64,000 nt of DNA from Rugalucina vietnamica (GCA_964017185.1 OZ024873.1:49958760-50022759); one strand, 5' to 3'. Shown: positions 44,804 to 55,683, counted from the stretch's first letter. The notes: a model not told the origin generated them from the letters alone. A program made the numbers and translations.

Positions 44804-45176
44804 TCTTTATTAAAAGATAATGACATATTTAGTACATAAACTAATCTCTAATGAAAAGCGCTTCATTAACATGTGAGTAACGGCCACAAATATTGTTAAC
44901 ACTTTAGCAATATAAGCCTGGCATCCTATGAGAGATGAGCTATATTTTCAAACAATAGACATATTATTATGAAATTCTTTCATTTCTTGTAGCAAACTGT
45001 TCAATTTCAAGACCAGTGCTCTGGATCACGATGACTGGGACCATGACTTCGACGATGATTTTCACAGCCATGATGATGATGATGATTTCTTTGGCAGCCA
45101 TGATGATGACGATTTCTTTGGCAGCCATGACGATGATTCTCATGGATTTGACGATGATTTCTGGAAACACTGGTAG
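41036..45176 (+). CDS. beta-microseminoprotein (PSP94)-like secreted protein with Asp/His-rich tail
   Basis: Coding exons join(41036..41133, 42750..42873, 43412..43612, 44993..45176); every junction has GT-AG and the phases (1, 2, 2) fit. From the ATG at 41046 the product is 198 residues with ten cysteines (19, 38, 56, 59, 61, 69, 70, 88, 95, 109). Ten is the number in vertebrate beta-microseminoprotein, and the spacing matches: C-x18-C, then CEKCTC, LKCC, SECVQKKEGC and NKAC. A proline/lysine linker (about 110-137) leads to a tail unlike vertebrate members, with 23 Asp and 8 His in the last 60 residues and the repeat FFGSHDDDD. The N-terminus MDFSSFISAM is not a convincing signal peptide, and the exon is preceded by a good acceptor (TTTTGTAG), so an upstream exon probably supplies the secretion signal. 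Family members are small secreted disulfide-rich proteins of uncertain function; the acidic tail suggests calcium or metal binding, which is inference. Confidence 0.88.
41401..41600. mobile_element. HP-1 MITE, copy 13 (partial)
   Basis: CGTCAGGATAACATGTCCGT, CTCGCCGAGGCGGTTCTAAC, ACCCACAATCTATGTTC; right end lost. In intron 1 of the microseminoprotein-like gene. Confidence 0.8.
42338..42367. repeat. solo HP-1 terminus
   Basis: CTGTATATTGCATGGTTAAG followed by TTTCCGTAATG equals the end of inverted HP-1 copies (compare 26630-26659). In intron 1. Confidence 0.5.
42750..42873 (+). CDS. microseminoprotein-like gene, exon with CxxCxC and CC motifs
   Basis: Acceptor CTGTCTTACAG, donor AAGTAAGTG cut as AA|GTAAGTG. 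The exon encodes TYCNYKGDKKFPGD, then CEKCTC and LKCCK, the best conserved part of the family (compare the KGNKHP...NCETCTC...SCC order in human MSMB). The same phases and motif order occur in the exon at 62804-62909. Confidence 0.9.
43137..43355. mobile_element. small foldback with SINE tail inserted
   Basis: CTCGTCACACATAAGCGAAAG and the inverse end CGCGAAAGATTTGTGACGAAC bracket a SINE tail (43218-43312: TACTCCCCTTTCAACAGC ... GGGACGTACAGCACTAAATC). In intron 2 of the microseminoprotein-like gene. Confidence 0.5.
43412..43612 (+). CDS. microseminoprotein-like gene, exon with last three cysteines and proline linker
   Basis: Acceptor TTTCTTTCCAG, donor GA|GTAAGAG. It reads AGQHHVSYTNVNGDSECV, then KKEGC and QNKAC, matching the second half of the ten-cysteine domain, then a Lys/Pro/Thr/Ala-rich linker. 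Length 201 nt. The open frame ends shortly after the donor, as expected for an internal exon. Confidence 0.9.
44083..44405. repeat. dispersed repeat R3, copy 2
   Basis: Same as 33907-34230. A 36-bp segment starting GTTAATGCCGTACCAGAGAG is tandemly doubled here, and GACTTTAATCGATTGGA also repeats. In intron 3 of the microseminoprotein-like gene. Confidence 0.75.
44767..44802. repeat. (AAT)n microsatellite
   Basis: Twelve units in intron 3. Confidence 0.95.
44993..45176 (+). CDS. microseminoprotein-like gene, last exon: Asp/His-rich acidic tail
   Basis: Acceptor TTTCTTGTAG, stop TAG at 45174-45176. All 60 codons are in frame with exon 3. The content is dominated by GAT/GAC with periodic FFGSH units, so it is a low-complexity acidic repeat. 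Both Asp codons are used and the unit repeats have diverged a little. No AATAAA was seen close downstream; the poly(A) site is undefined. Confidence 0.87.
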
Positions 45177-45594
45177 TATGGAAGAATGACAAAAAAGATG
45201 ACAAAAATAAGAACACTTAGTGACTTAACTAAAACAAAATGTGAATCGAAACAAAATTAGACTGCAATACAACAGTTGCACAGATGAAAGTGTTCAACGT
45301 TCTTAGTGCATATTCTCAGAGAAAACGACGAGGTAAAGTGCGATGGAAATGAACAAGTGCATAAATCAAAGACCATTTCTACTTTTCTTACCTCAATGCG
45401 GCATAAAACAACGATAAGTCATACTTTCATCATTCAACCAGAGACACATCTGCATATGTATGTATAATTACAGATTGGCGTTGAAATGATTTTCGATGCA
45501 ATACAATGTTGAAAATTATTTGAAGAAGACTGTTGATTCTGGTTCAGTCTATTGTGCTTTCATTCTTTATACATTTGGTATGTGCATGTTTTAA

Positions 45595-46538
45595 GGATGT
45601 TCGCTGCTAACATTTGACATTTCGGAACTTCCGGTTTTTCTTTTCTTGAATATCTCGTAAACGGTTGCAGATATTTTCCTAATATTTTATATTTGAATAC
45701 ATAATGATAATATGCATTGAATGAGCCATGAAAATTGTCAATCTAAGAAACTTCATTTTTTCACCCCATTTTCTGCAACTTTTCAGAAAATTTTAGTTGT
45801 CAGTAAAATTTAGGGGGTAGGGTAGATTAAACTTGACTATTACACATCTTCAAATTAATTGCACTAGTTCGATGTTTATTTTAGAAGCAGTATATGTGTA
45901 CATGGTCTTCTAAGTCATTCTTTGTGTCTTTGGTGTGCTGGTTTTAAAATTTAAGGTGGTTTTATGAAATGGGCTTTTAGAAACAAAACAGCCGAAAAAA
46001 GGCTGAAAATGGCGATTTTCAAGTTGTTGGTTCTCTCTTATATGCTCACTACCCTATATATTTCTTTCTTTTATTCGAACAATATTACCAAGTTCTATGT
46101 TGTGTGAAAATACAAGAAAAAGTTTGAATCAACAAACATGGGTTTGGTACATTTCAAAATACTGATTTTTTCCAACTTTTCAAGTATGGGGGTAGGGTTG
46201 GAAAAGGAATCGTAAAATTTTGTCACCCACTCCAAGTTGCAAATTTTTCTATGCTTTTGGTCCAAAATTGTCTTCGCTACGTAAATATTATGACATTTCA
46301 AAGCATTCTAGGTGTATTTTTATTCAAGACAGGTATGGTTTAAAGAATTAAAAATTAAATTAATTTTACCAAATTTAAAGCATGGTGCTCAGAGGTCTCA
46401 TTCAGAGGCCTGTAGCTTGAAAAAATGCACACTACCCTATATTTATTTTGTTTTCAAATGTCTTGTGTTGTATTTTGGAATCAAAAAAGAGTGGTTAGAA
46501 AAAAAGTTTGAATACTTTTTCATTGGCAGCGAACATCC
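45595..46538. mobile_element. TTAA-flanked inverted-repeat element, non-autonomous
   Basis: TTAA (45591-45594) then GGATGTTCGCTGCTAAC; right side TTGGCAGCGAACATCC then TTAA (46539-46542). 944 bp. The words CACTACCCTATAT and GGGGGTAGGGTTGG recur inside. TTAA duplication suggests a piggyBac-type element; no transposase is seen. Confidence 0.7.
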
Positions 46539-46739
46539 TTAATATTTACATTTCTAATGCAAAGTCTTGATGAATCTATAAAAAACTGAAATGCGATTCA
46601 TAGTTCCATGAACATCTTGTTACGTGACGTCACATGATCAAACTTGAAGTCATAAAAACTATGGCTCTCAACAATGTGATTGGACGTTGTAAACGTCATG
46701 ACGCCATCGATGCCGTTCAGTGGTTTCAACACACACTGT

Positions 46740-46858
46740 GCGTAAATTCTGCCAGATGGTTTTTCTCGGGGTTCTCACGTTTTCGCCCACATAATTGGCC
46801 TGTCTCGTGTGAGCTGAAATAATCTTGAAAGGAACTTAAAACTGAATTAAAAAATATC
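46740..46858 (+). mobile_element. SINE conserved 3' domain, headless copy
   Basis: GGTTTTTCTCGGGGTTCTCA, TTGGCCTGTCTCGTGTGAGC and AATCTTGAAAGGAACTTAAA match the tail of 10710-10956. The tRNA-like head is missing. Confidence 0.7.
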
Positions 46859-47227
46859 TATTTGCTTATACATGTGATCGTCTCAATAATTTTTCAACAA
46901 GCGATAGAGAGAAAAGATGTAAATATAAGCAATGAGTTTAATTTTTCATATGTTGATGGGACTATGAACCACAGTGGGTCGCTAGCAAAGCTTTGCACAA
47001 GACCAACTGCGCATCATAAAAATGAAATTCATTTCTTAAATGATTTTCAAAGCTATTGTTGAAACGTCATGACAGCCGTCATATGTATGCCATGAATAAG
47101 TATCAAAATAGCAATATGTTTTAGGGAATCCTCTTATGTCATGAAACATACTATTTCTTTGTGTTATAACATCTGTCGCACCTGGGAATTCATAGTATTC
47201 AAAACATACAGACACACATTAAAAACG

Positions 47228-47440
47228 CAACTTTGCGCGCTGGACTGGTGATAGACCGTCAGACTACGAATCAAGAGGTTCTGGATTAGGTTCAAACACG
47301 GGTCGCCGTGTTGTTTCCTTGAGTAAGACACATCAACTCTCCACAACACTTATAAAACCCAGGACGCGGTGGATCCGTCCCAAAATGACGGTAAAATTGT
47401 TGACTGGGACATTAAACTTCAATACTATCAAACTGTTCAG
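47228..47440 (+). mobile_element. tRNA-derived SINE
   Basis: GCGCTGGACTGGTGATAGAC, AGGTTCAAACACGGGTCGCC (box B-like), TTGTTTCCTTGAGTAAGACA and tail TGACTGGGACATTAAACTTC. Confidence 0.55.
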
Positions 47441-47599
47441 TATATTTAAGTAAGTTCGTGTGACTAAATGGCAACGTTTCTGGAAAGAGCTGCTCAGTAT
47501 GTACCTTTTTTACAGTACCTATTTTTAATTTGATAGTTTCCCATCTTGGTTTTCAGGGTGATGGTCGTTCGTCACCCCGTAATGTGAATGACCATTTTG

Positions 47600-47825
47600 A
47601 ATATTGGATGTTTATGTATGTTAGTGAGTTCTTTGATGGCTCACTATGCCAATTTTAGCTGTAAACTGCCGGTTGCAAGTAGAGCAAGTCTATGTCAAGG
47701 AATCTGCTGGTGGCCCATAGGTCTTGGTTTTGCGTTATCTGCGCTTTCTTTAAGCTTCACAGATTTTCTTTGCATGCCCAGGTCTCACATGCATACAAGA
47801 GGGTTGATGATTTCAGTATATCATG
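47600..47825 (-). mobile_element. LINE-B 3' fragment, second copy
   Basis: GTGAGTTCTTTGATGGCT, GTAGAGCAAGTC, GCTGGTGGCCCAT and GGTCTCACATGCATACAAGA repeat the order of 51015-51435 with large internal deletions. Confidence 0.6.
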
Positions 47826-48299
47826 AAATTAGTTAATGTCCTTTGTGTCCGCAAAGGACTGAATTTCTTTTGTTTTCTTTCTCAGTCAGGAATCTTGCAT
47901 TTCCCTAAGCTTAGTCGGTCTGGACTGTCTTAAACATGTTGCTGTAGGTTGCTTTCTTAGATACTGAGCTAGTTTCATCTTGATGTGCCTTGTGCAATAT
48001 GTGCGTTTCTTCAAGAACCCTCTGACTTTCGTCATTATTCTCATTAAACCAGTCTTGATGTTTTCGAGATGGGTATCCATCCTACAGTAGTTGCTGCTGA
48101 AAAATGAACCGTTTTATCATCAGGAAAACATGTATACCCCCTTGAACCCCACTTTTATATAGCAAAACTGGGGTATGCAGGGGTATACCTATTTTTCTTA
48201 TTTTTGCTCCAAAACATAGATTGTGGGTACTCGTTAGAACCGCCTCGTCGAGGCGGTTCTAACGTGTACCCACAATCTATCTAACGTGTAACCACAACC

Positions 48300-49348
48300 T
48301 ACATTTCGCAACTTATTAGGTTTGCTAGAGTCTGCAATGATGTTACAGACTTCAACGCTCGAAATAAATGTTTAACGGCCAAACTTCTCCAACAGGTCTA
48401 TCGGTATCATAAACTTCGAAAAACCTTTTCTAAATTTTATCGTAGACACTATGAATTGATTTCCAAATATAATGTCGGGTAAAAGACGCTTTTAAGTGAG
48501 GGCCTTTCGGAACCAGAATTTTATGGTGACTTGGTTTACAAATTTAAGAAACTTATAGGAAGTAATGATTTTTCTTTTCAGTTCAGAAAAATCATAACAC
48601 GTTACAGACGTATAGGTTATAACTTGAATGTTATGCGACAGTCTGCATGCTAAGTTTTTAACCCAATCACGGTTGATAGCTATGCTGCCTTCTTTAATTG
48701 CACGCCGGTGGGTCGGGCGTCAGACTCTATGATGGCCCCGACTTAAACCTATTCATTTTAGTTGGTTGGGGCCGGAGCTTCTTGTCTATTGCTTGGCCCA
48801 CCGGGGTCCAACTGATGTTTTTCTTTTGCTCCGGAGTTAAAAATTTATTCGGCGCCCAGGGATCTCCATCGTCGGGCAGCTTACTGAATCTGTGAGTCCT
48901 GGTTTTTGATTCATCAGGATGTTCATCATGATTTATTTGTTTGTTTTTGATGATTCATTTACTAGTTAGAGATTCACCACGCGGACCGAAGAACTAACTA
49001 CAGAAGCTGAGGGTGAGGTTATGGCCATGTAAAATCGATTTAAACCCGCCAGTAACTTTGTGTTACTGATCGTTCCAAGTCGATACTTCTGGTGTGGTTC
49101 TTTTTTATGTCTTGGTGTTCAAAATATTTTTGTGCTGTTGGCGCCTTATGTATGTTTGCATATTTTTAGTTAAGTTAATGTAACTGAGTGGCCACCTATT
49201 GGGAAAATAGCTGCTCATTCGGCTTACGAAATGTTTTCATGGTATAAGTACCTGATTGTTAGTTTGGTTTTTGCCCGCCTCGGTTTTTAGAGTGGGAATC
49301 TTTTTCTGATTGCGCCTTTTCCTGATCTTTGCCTACTTGTACCTTTTT
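48300..49348 (+). mobile_element. RT-A retrotransposon 3' end, copy 2 (longest)
   Basis: The protein part starts about 150 bp further 5' than copy 1. The tail is CACGCCGGTGGGTCGGGCG to TTGTACCTTTT. Left of it CTAACGTGTAACCACAACC repeats the adjacent HP-1 word CTAACGTGTACCCACAATC, possibly a target duplication of about 20 bp. Confidence 0.8.
48308..48680 (+). pseudogene. RT-A reverse-transcriptase-type ORF, C-terminal fragment
   Basis: Reads YISQLIRFARVCNDVTDFNA, then [27 protein letters not shown], and after a one-base frameshift (GTCGGGTAAAAG against GTTGGGTTAAAG in copy 1) [15 protein letters not shown] and [17 protein letters not shown]. Family wording of a retroelement reverse transcriptase C-terminus; broken and 5' truncated. 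Confidence 0.6.
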
Positions 49349-49659
49349 TGAGCAAAAATAAGAAAAATATCAAAATTTATCAGCTGAAAATTTTCAATTT
49401 TTATGGCTCAAAAATCTCTGTGTATTGCATGGACAAGTTTTCGTAATGGGAAAACTGTCCAGTTTTCTTCTGGGACCTCTGAACTGAGATTAAATGCTTC
49501 CAAGTCGTTACAAATGTTCGTTAAGAAAGCTTGCGGCATGCTGTCTTGATTCAGCTTTGAGTAGGACTTTGCTTGCATTGATATCGCCTCGCCACCAGTT
49601 GTCTGTACTACACATAATCTTTGTAAGGTAGTACATTGGTTCTGAATGCACCAGACGAG

Positions 49660-49830
49660 TCCCTGCTCATTGCTTTAGTGGCGCACTTTTAAAACACTCG
49701 CCTTGTAGACCAGTGATCGAAGGCTCGATCCCGGGCTTCTACAGTCACTCAGGTGAGACTATAAGCCGAGATTCCATTGACAATTTTCTAGGATAGTGAT
49801 AAAAGGACATACTGTGAAGAGACTGCAAAC
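49660..49830 (+). mobile_element. tRNA(Thr)-like SINE, second copy
   Basis: ACTCGCCTTGTAGACCAG, GGCTCGATCCCGGGCTTCTA, CCATTGACAATTTTCTAGGA and GGACATACTGTGAAGAG match 40330-40610; the poly(A) and middle are missing. Confidence 0.65.
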
Positions 49831-50014
49831 TACCCTCTTGCTCATATGTTTAGTCTAAGAGACCTCGTCCTCAGACATGACTTACGGACAAAACTGTTTA
49901 GACACATCAATGCTTACCTTTAGCCGTTAAACTTTTGTTGTGTTGATTAATTTGTACAGTATGCACATTCCCTAGGCTTTACTGCACCAATAAAAGAACA
50001 TCAAGCTTTCGATA

Positions 50015-50251
50015 TGAGCCTGTGCGTGAGAAAACCAACAATGTGGTTTCCGACCAGGTCTGACACAAACCGACCTGTACAGTCACAGAAAAGAGCTACA
50101 AGCTTGAAACTTTGGATTTAAGTAGAAGAGGAATTATACTATCCCTGTAACGAAAACAAAGGCGCTGATCAGCTGTGCAGTTACTGCACAGCTGATCTGC
50201 GTCTTTGTTTTCGCATATGCAAATCGTTGGTTTTTTTCATGCCAAGGCTCA
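50015..50251. mobile_element. HP-2 MITE, copy 11
   Basis: TGAGCCTGTGCGTGAGAAAA to GCCAAGGCTCA; heart CTGATCAGCTGTGCAGTTAC with complement. The heart uses GTGCAG where others use TTCGCAG, which defines a subfamily with copies 3 and 12. Confidence 0.88.
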
Positions 50252-50949
50252 TATGATTTATGATTTGTTTTCTGCACACCCTTTATCTTTTTCCTGGACA
50301 CAATATGTTGCATAAAGATAGATCAATCACTTTTAAAGGGAAAGTAGGCTCGAACTATGATATTGAATTGAATCATTTTGATTGTATTTAGTGTTGCTGC
50401 TATCTTGAAATGCTAAGTCATATTGTTAAAGTCTGGAAAATTATTGTGAGTATATAAGTTTCATGTTAAGGAGTTTCGTTGCACGCACTTCACACATTCT
50501 CATGTGAAATTCTTTGAATACATAGACAATGATACAATTTTATAATTCTTTAATTTTTTTAAGTGAGAAAGAACGGTTTATTTAATGTTGAAATTGTGTC
50601 TGTCAGTCAGACCAAAGTATGACTTATGACTTATGAACCTCATGCCCGGAGACTCGTACATGTACAGATCTGACCTTAGAAGATACGAGTAAACTTTCGC
50701 CAGTGAATTAGCAAAAAGGAGATATCTTTGAGAAATCTTTGGTCCGAAGGTATCTCGTCAATTGTTCCAAAAAATCCATTGTAGCCCTGAGAAATAGATA
50801 GGCAATGTAAATCTTTCCGACAAACTGACCATCTAATTACTTGTTAACCGCTTAGATAGTCTGAACTTTCCATGGCAACAGAAACTAGCCAAGTCAACCC
50901 ATCCATACATAGATCTATAAGCATTAGCTGTTTACTGGGGTGGTTATAA
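50252..50949. other. no feature seen
   Basis: AT-rich intergenic DNA. A short segment GACCATCTAATTACTTGTTAACCGCTTAG (described in two parts: GACCATCTAATTAC, TTGTTAACCGCTTAG) resembles 2569-2598, so old shared repeat material may be present. Confidence 0.3.
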
Positions 50950-51076
50950 CTTGGTCGTTCGTCTCTCACTAATGAGAAAGACCATCAATATTTCTTGAAT
51001 AGGTTCGTGTGTGTTGGTGAGTTCTTTGATGGCTGACTAGACCAATTCTAGCTCTTGCAAGTAGAGCAAGTCAATG

Positions 51077-52680
51077 TCATGGAATCAGCTGGTGGCCCAT
51101 TGGTATTGCAGTCTGTTCCCAAGACCCATTGGTATATTGAAATCCTTCAGAGAGGCTTTGAGGGTGTCTTTGTAGCGTTTTGTCTGGCCATCTTGAGAGC
51201 TCTTTCTTTGGAAGTCGCTCATCAGGCATTCTTATAACATGGCCAGTCCACCTTAGCTGTGCTAGCTTTAAGACAATATGCATGCTTTGCATCCCTGCTT
51301 TCTTCAGGACCTCCGTGTCTGGGATCTTGTCTTGCCACTTGATTTTTAACAGCTTTCGCAAACAGCTTAAGTGGAAATGGTTCAGTCTCTTTGCATGACG
51401 CTAGTATACTGTCCAGGTCACATGCATACAAGAGGTTTGGCAATACCACAGCCTTGTAGACTTTCAGTTTGGTGTCAAGCTTGATTCCATTTTGCTCCCA
51501 GACATTTGCACGGAGTCTTCTAAATGCCACACTGGCTTTTGCAATTCTGGCAGTGACCACATCATCAATGTGCACTGCTCTGGAAAGAGTGGTTCCCAGG
51601 TAGGTGAATTGATCAACAACTTTCAGTTTTTGTCCATTCACAGTGATGGTTGGTTCATCGTACGGTTTTCCAGGTGCTGGTTGGTGTACAACCTCTGTCT
51701 TTTTGTGCTGAATGTGAGGTCATAGTTATCACATGACTGTGAGACTTGATCCATGGCTCTTTGCATTTTTGCCTCTGAGCTGGCATTCTTATCCATATCA
51801 TCTGCATAGAGGAGCTCATCAAGCACATCAGTCTGCACCTTAGGTTTGGCTTGCAACATTCTATGGTTGAATATATTGTCATCAAAACGGTACCTGATTG
51901 AAAAAACAGTGTCACTGTCCTGAAAAGCATCCATGAGCATTGCAGAAAACATCATGCTGAACAGTGTTGGTGCCAAAACACAGCCCTGTTTGACCCCATT
52001 CGTTACCTCAAAGGGTTCAGAGAACTCTCCATCATTTTGCACACGTGCTTGCATGTCATCATGAAATTGCCGCACCATTGCTATGAATCTGAGTGGACAG
52101 CCAAACTTGGCCATGATTTTCCAGAGTCCGTCACGACTAACTGTGTCAAAAGCTTTGGTGAGGTCGACAAACGTCATGTATAGATCTACATTCTGTTCTT
52201 GGCATGTCTCCTTGCTGTGAAGATCATGTCTATTGTCCCTCTGTCTTTTCTGAATCCACATTGACATTCTGGCATAAGTCCCTTCTGATCAAGATGAACA
52301 TTCAGGCGGTTCAACAGAATTTTACCAGTATCTTCCCAGCTATGCATAGGAGGGAGATGCCTCTGTGGTTGTCAAAGACTTGTGCATTTCCTTTCCGCTT
52401 GTATTTACGGTGGTTTATGGATGCATCCTTAAATTCTTGTGGGATAGCCTCCTTCCTCTACATACAGTTAAACAACTCTGTCAGTTTCTCTGCCATGGGT
52501 AGACCCCGGCCTCATAAACCTCTGCAGGAATTGCATCTGTACCCGGAGCTTTCCCAGATGACAGTTGTTGAACTGCTTTTCTTTTCTCCTGCTTCACGCC
52601 TCTCCTCACTTTTGCGTCCACTTCAGAAGAAGGTGTATCCAGCACCAACTTCTTTGCACTCCCCAACATCTGCCAACCGA
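51077..52680 (-). pseudogene. LINE-B reverse transcriptase and C-terminus, several frameshifts
   Basis: In order on the minus strand: QLSSGKAPGTDAIPAEVYEA (about 52500-52560), GISLLCIAG and CQCGFRK segments (52270-52400), VDLTKAFDTVSRDGLWKIM and KQGCVLAPTLFSMMF (51950-52170), the YADDMD catalytic box (about 51790), then GQKLKVVDQFTYLGTTLSRA, LKVYKAVVLPNLLYACD, and LRWTGHVIRMPDERLPKKE near the end. At least three frames are needed, so it is not active. Confidence 0.85.
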
Positions 52681-52811
52681 GTCTCACTCAGTGCAGCTAT
52701 CTGAATTCCATATCTCCCAAGTTCTCTGCCCACAAGGGTCGTTCTACGCTGTGGTCTATCTGACCCAGCACTGTCCATCAATGTTCGCACATTCCATGTG
52801 CCAATCCGCAA
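52623..52811 (-). pseudogene. LINE-B endonuclease N-terminus (APE/EEP type)
   Basis: ATG followed by RIGTWNVRTL, then YGIQIAALSETRLADVGE. TWNVRTL and SETRL are the first two catalytic-motif regions (N and E) of the AP-endonuclease domain found in LINEs. It breaks off after GAGYTFF, where sequence joins a downstream part of the ORF. Confidence 0.75.
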
Positions 52812-53799
52812 AGGGATTATCTTTGTTTTTGTTTTTTTCTTATTGTTTCGACCGCTATACAGGGATCCCCGCTGATCGCGGTTAATCAGCCAGGGGGTTT
52901 GAAGCAGGCAATTGTTTAGGTCAACTTTTGTAGCCCCTTTCCCATGCTACGGGGTCGAGCAGTGTGGTCCTTAATACGTCTGCTCAGTCGCTCAGCCGAC
53001 TGCCGAATCCCGCTTACTGCTTCTCCTCACGGAAAACGACCATATAGAACTTAGCCGCTTGCATGCAGGTCTGCAACTACAGCTCCCAGTGTATCCTACA
53101 CCTGCTGCTTCGCCACTCGCCCATCGTCAGAGGACTTTTGTAGGTATGTTGGTGCATGTATGGTGAAATTGTTGTGTATGCAAGTGCTTGTTTGTTGAGA
53201 GATAAGATGACGTGCGCTATGAAATTTGATTAGGAAGAGGTGCGCATCGTCAATCTCACTCGCTCGTCCTCACCCAACTGTGCCCAGAGGCAAGACACAG
53301 GTCAAGGCGTCTGGAGTTGGGTTTGGATGCAGTGAATGACCGTAACATATTTAGTGCCTTGTCACGCTCTGCATGTTCCACAACATGTTGCTGTATCGCT
53401 TTCCGAACCGTTGAATCAGATGATTTCTTCCGCTCCGTCTACCGAAACAGTCTTTGCATATCTGGACTAGGCATATCCAGACACACAGGTTTAATTTTTG
53501 AATAACTTTTTCCTAGATGAATTGCTGGCCACAACTGAAGAGCTCCATCTACCCTTTCTTAGGTTTTATTTAGAGACCTGTAAACTGCTGGGAGGACTGT
53601 CGAACAAAACTAATGAGTTTCCCCTGCCCAGCTAGGTTTTTGTCTAGAGAGCTAGCAAACTCCTAGATGGGTTGCCGCCCAAGGCTAACGAGCCCCACCC
53701 GCACCGCATAACAACAGGTAGTACTGATTACATGGTACAGTAGCAGTTAATCTGATCTGACCTTACTTATAGCACAGTTCCTATGTCATAATATCCCAG

Positions 53800-53884
53800 T
53801 GATGGAAAAAAGTCGCACAAACTGGAGACAACGCCCCGACACGAACATATCCGTTGGCTGACAGTAAAGCAATAAAACAAACAA
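53800..53884 (+). repeat. SINE 3' tail remnant, diverged
   Basis: AACTGGAGACAACGCCCCGA, GTTGGCTGACAGTAAAGC and AAACAAACAAA parallel 2905-2985. Confidence 0.4.
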
Positions 53885-54007
53885 ATAAAGGATCAAGTTT
53901 ATATGCATGTTTATCTGCTACATGTATACAGTGCGTTTGTAAGTGCGACATTAATGGATATCATTGTCATTGGGTCATTTCAGTCGGTAAAACATGCATC
54001 TATAATT

Positions 54008-54244
54008 TAAGCCTGTGCGTTAGAAACCCGACAATTTGGGTTTCCGACCAGGTCTGACACAAACCGGTATATACAGGCACAGAAGAACGCTAGACGCTTG
54101 AAATTTTGGAGGTCAGTAGAAGAGGATATGTACTATTTGAGTAGTGAAAACAAAGGCATTGATCAACTGTGCAGCTACTGCACAGCTGGTCTGCGCCTTT
54201 GTTTTCGCATAGACAAAAATCCGGTTTTCTCATGACGCGGCTCA
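54008..54244. mobile_element. HP-2 MITE, copy 12
   Basis: AAGCCTGTGCGTTAGAAACC to CATGACGCGGCTCA; heart ATTGATCAACTGTGCAGCTAC with complement. Confidence 0.82.
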
Positions 54245-55680
54245 TATGTTTTTTTTTCTATTGTTTATATCCCCTACAAGTGACCTTTACATGTAAAACA
54301 ACACTGTCATACAAAGTTGACAATGTCGTTGGTGAGCGGGATGTTAGCGGTCCACATTATGGTCTCGTGTTTGACAATGACTTTGGTGAGAGGAGGAGTA
54401 GTCCATACTATCAGCTCCAGCTCTTGCGTTACAGTGTCTCATATCTACCACGACGAGGGAAGAGGTGGTCTGTAAAATTAAATACCTCTGAGCGTTGACA
54501 TCTTCAATGTGTAATTAAAACAACAGTTTTAAGATGATGAGATAAGCGTTATTTACACTATAGGGCTTTAAAAACTTGAAATGCTTTTCATATTTGTAGT
54601 GATTTGATTTATATGAAATTTCACGCATATAAACATTGATCTGTATGCTGCTCTGTATGCAACCTTTGATGTGAATTTCATATCAAAATAATGAGTAATG
54701 TGTGTTCAACAATCATTGATAAAATCCAAAACTGCAAAGCGATATAGAGCATGACTACAATTTTCCCCTTGGCATACAGAGCATCCTTTCTTATTAAAAG
54801 CACAACTTTTGCCAACTGCACTTATTGTCTGGCAATTATGCTAGCTTGTTTGAATGGTCATGGTTGACGTAATTTCGACGTAATTAAGCACCGTGACGTC
54901 GATTCTCTAGAGACATTAGCGCATTGGCGTAAATATTCGGTTAATCAAACCGGTGTCAACCTTTCACGGTCCCAATAGCCTGGGAGGGACCACTATTGAT
55001 TTCGCCCACACTATTGATTCTGTGAGTTTAAAGGGGATATACAAAAAATCTTTTAGAACCTTTTTATTCTTTGTCTGCTGATCACGTTTGTTCTTGGGAC
55101 TTGATTATCGAAAATTAACCCAAATATACCCATCGAAGATATGAGACCGTATTTGAATAACAACATTATATTCATGTGAGAGTAGTCTCCCTTGGTGAAA
55201 AAAAAAAAGAAAAAAAAAATCGCCACATACATAATAATGTAAGTGTTTATCAAAAGTTTTGAAAATGAATCAATAAATTGTATAATTGATTTATATTTTT
55301 TTAAAAGATAATTTGTTTTTATTTTTCGTTGTAAGAATTCTAGTCAAAGTTCCCTATGTACTTCTAAGATGTCATAGTGGAAATAACAGTAATGAATATT
55401 CATGAGATAAAATGCCAAATTGCAAATCAAGCTTTCTGCGGAACCAGTGATGATATTTGGGTAAGGTTTTCTACAGTCAGTTCCTATCATCATCTTTACA
55501 AAAATCAAAACCTTTAGATATGACCTTTAAAGAGAGAAAAACTCAAATACAGGGAAGAATCAGGCCAGCAGGTTCCAAAAGCTGTGACGTGACCCGCAAT
55601 GTTCGTACAAATTTTTGTAACACGGCGTTACGCGCATATTGTGTCCTCTCTAATTCCTCGATTTTGTTTTAATCCAGGAA
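54245..55680. other. no gene supported
   Basis: One open stretch (54310-54498) reads YKVDNVVGERDVSGPHYGLV and then FDNDFGERRSSPYYQ with a stop; it looks less biased than its surroundings but has no acceptor or recognised domain. Otherwise AT-rich, with A-runs at 55198-55220. Confidence 0.3.
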
Positions 55681-55683
55681 GAG

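Larger units (their letters stand above)
48118..49447. mobile_element. HP-1 MITE, copy 14, interrupted by RT-A
   Basis: CATCAGGAAAACATGTATAC to TACCCACAATCTAT (48118-48280) and GAGCAAAAATAAGAAAAATA to CAAGTTTTCGTAATG (49349-49447) together make one HP-1. The RT-A 3' end lies between. Confidence 0.88.
50950..53720 (-). mobile_element. non-LTR retrotransposon LINE-B, truncated and frameshifted
   Basis: On the minus strand an untranslated 5' part (about 53720-52815) is followed by endonuclease and reverse transcriptase pieces and a 3' end shared with 47600-47825. Between the endonuclease start and the RT an expected stretch of roughly 1.5-2 kb is missing, so this is an internally deleted copy. 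Confidence 0.75.

Noticed and set aside
45007-45216. Minus-strand frame with repeated RHHGCQRN
   Set aside because: Antisense shadow of the Asp/His-coding exon.
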